DNA of 5,410 nucleotides from an uncultured bacterium (lineage in GTDB: Bacteria; Bdellovibrionota_C; UBA2361; SZUA-149; CALKYB01), in assembly GCA_938003565.1 (NCBI GenBank), contig CALKYB010000243.1:1-5410 (forward strand), in the 5' to 3' direction. Made by a program: the position numbers and the translations under genes. Below the pieces are notes generated by a model. The model ran no database searches. It saw only the letters and a program-made list of their open reading frames with translations, and had not been told where the DNA came from. Positions 5,383 to 5,410 of this stretch are shown here, piece after piece; position 1 is the first letter of the stretch; every line of letters begins with the position of its first letter.

Positions 5383-5410
5383 GGTACTTATGGATTTAGC
5401 CAAAAATTAG
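5381..5410 (+). other. Right-edge sequence: Shine-Dalgarno-like AAGG and a six-codon frame
   Basis: AAGG (5381-5384) overlaps the comM stop and is followed after 5 bp by ATG (5390-5392). That frame encodes only MDLAKN before a TAG at 5408-5410. It may be a leader-like mini frame or chance. The next gene lies beyond the edge and cannot be assessed. Confidence 0.2.

Overview
The window reads as chromosomal DNA of a moderately AT-rich Gram-negative bacterium. The evidence is Sec signal peptides, a periplasmic AMIN-domain protein with a TonB-like Lys/Pro/Thr linker, and a YifB/ComM-type AAA+ protein. The overall style would suit Bdellovibrionota or a related delta-proteobacterial lineage, but that placement is inference; nothing in the window proves it. 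I see no transposase, integrase, CRISPR array, tRNA or rRNA.

Layout, left to right. (1) Positions 3-92 (+) look like the last 29 codons of a gene entering from the left, function unknown. (2) Positions 93-225 are a short convergent gap with two compact hairpins. (3) Positions 226-1653 (-) encode an exported protein with an N-terminal AMIN domain, a long low-complexity linker and a C-terminal AMIN-like beta domain. (4) Positions 1654-2277 hold no intact gene, but the minus strand carries two adjacent protein-like open stretches in different frames with no convincing start codon. I read these as one decayed gene. (5) Positions 2278-3702 (+) encode a secreted glycoside hydrolase of the GH12 (endoglucanase/xyloglucanase) type, preceded by four short Cys-pair repeats, and end at a strong intrinsic terminator. 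(6) Positions 3838-5382 (+) encode a full-length YifB/ComM protein with its own Shine-Dalgarno site, a plausible promoter and a dyad overlapping the -10 element.

The genes do not form an evident pathway. The GH12 gene has its own terminator, ComM has its own promoter, and the AMIN gene points the other way. The AMIN protein would act at the periplasmic cell wall or envelope, the GH12 enzyme outside the inner membrane on beta-1,4-glucan-type polysaccharide, and ComM in the cytoplasm on recombining DNA. The most notable items are the GH12 protein with its tandem Cys-pair/GWxW-type repeats and the broken gene hidden in the apparent intergenic region. I do not see a convincing new multi-gene system.
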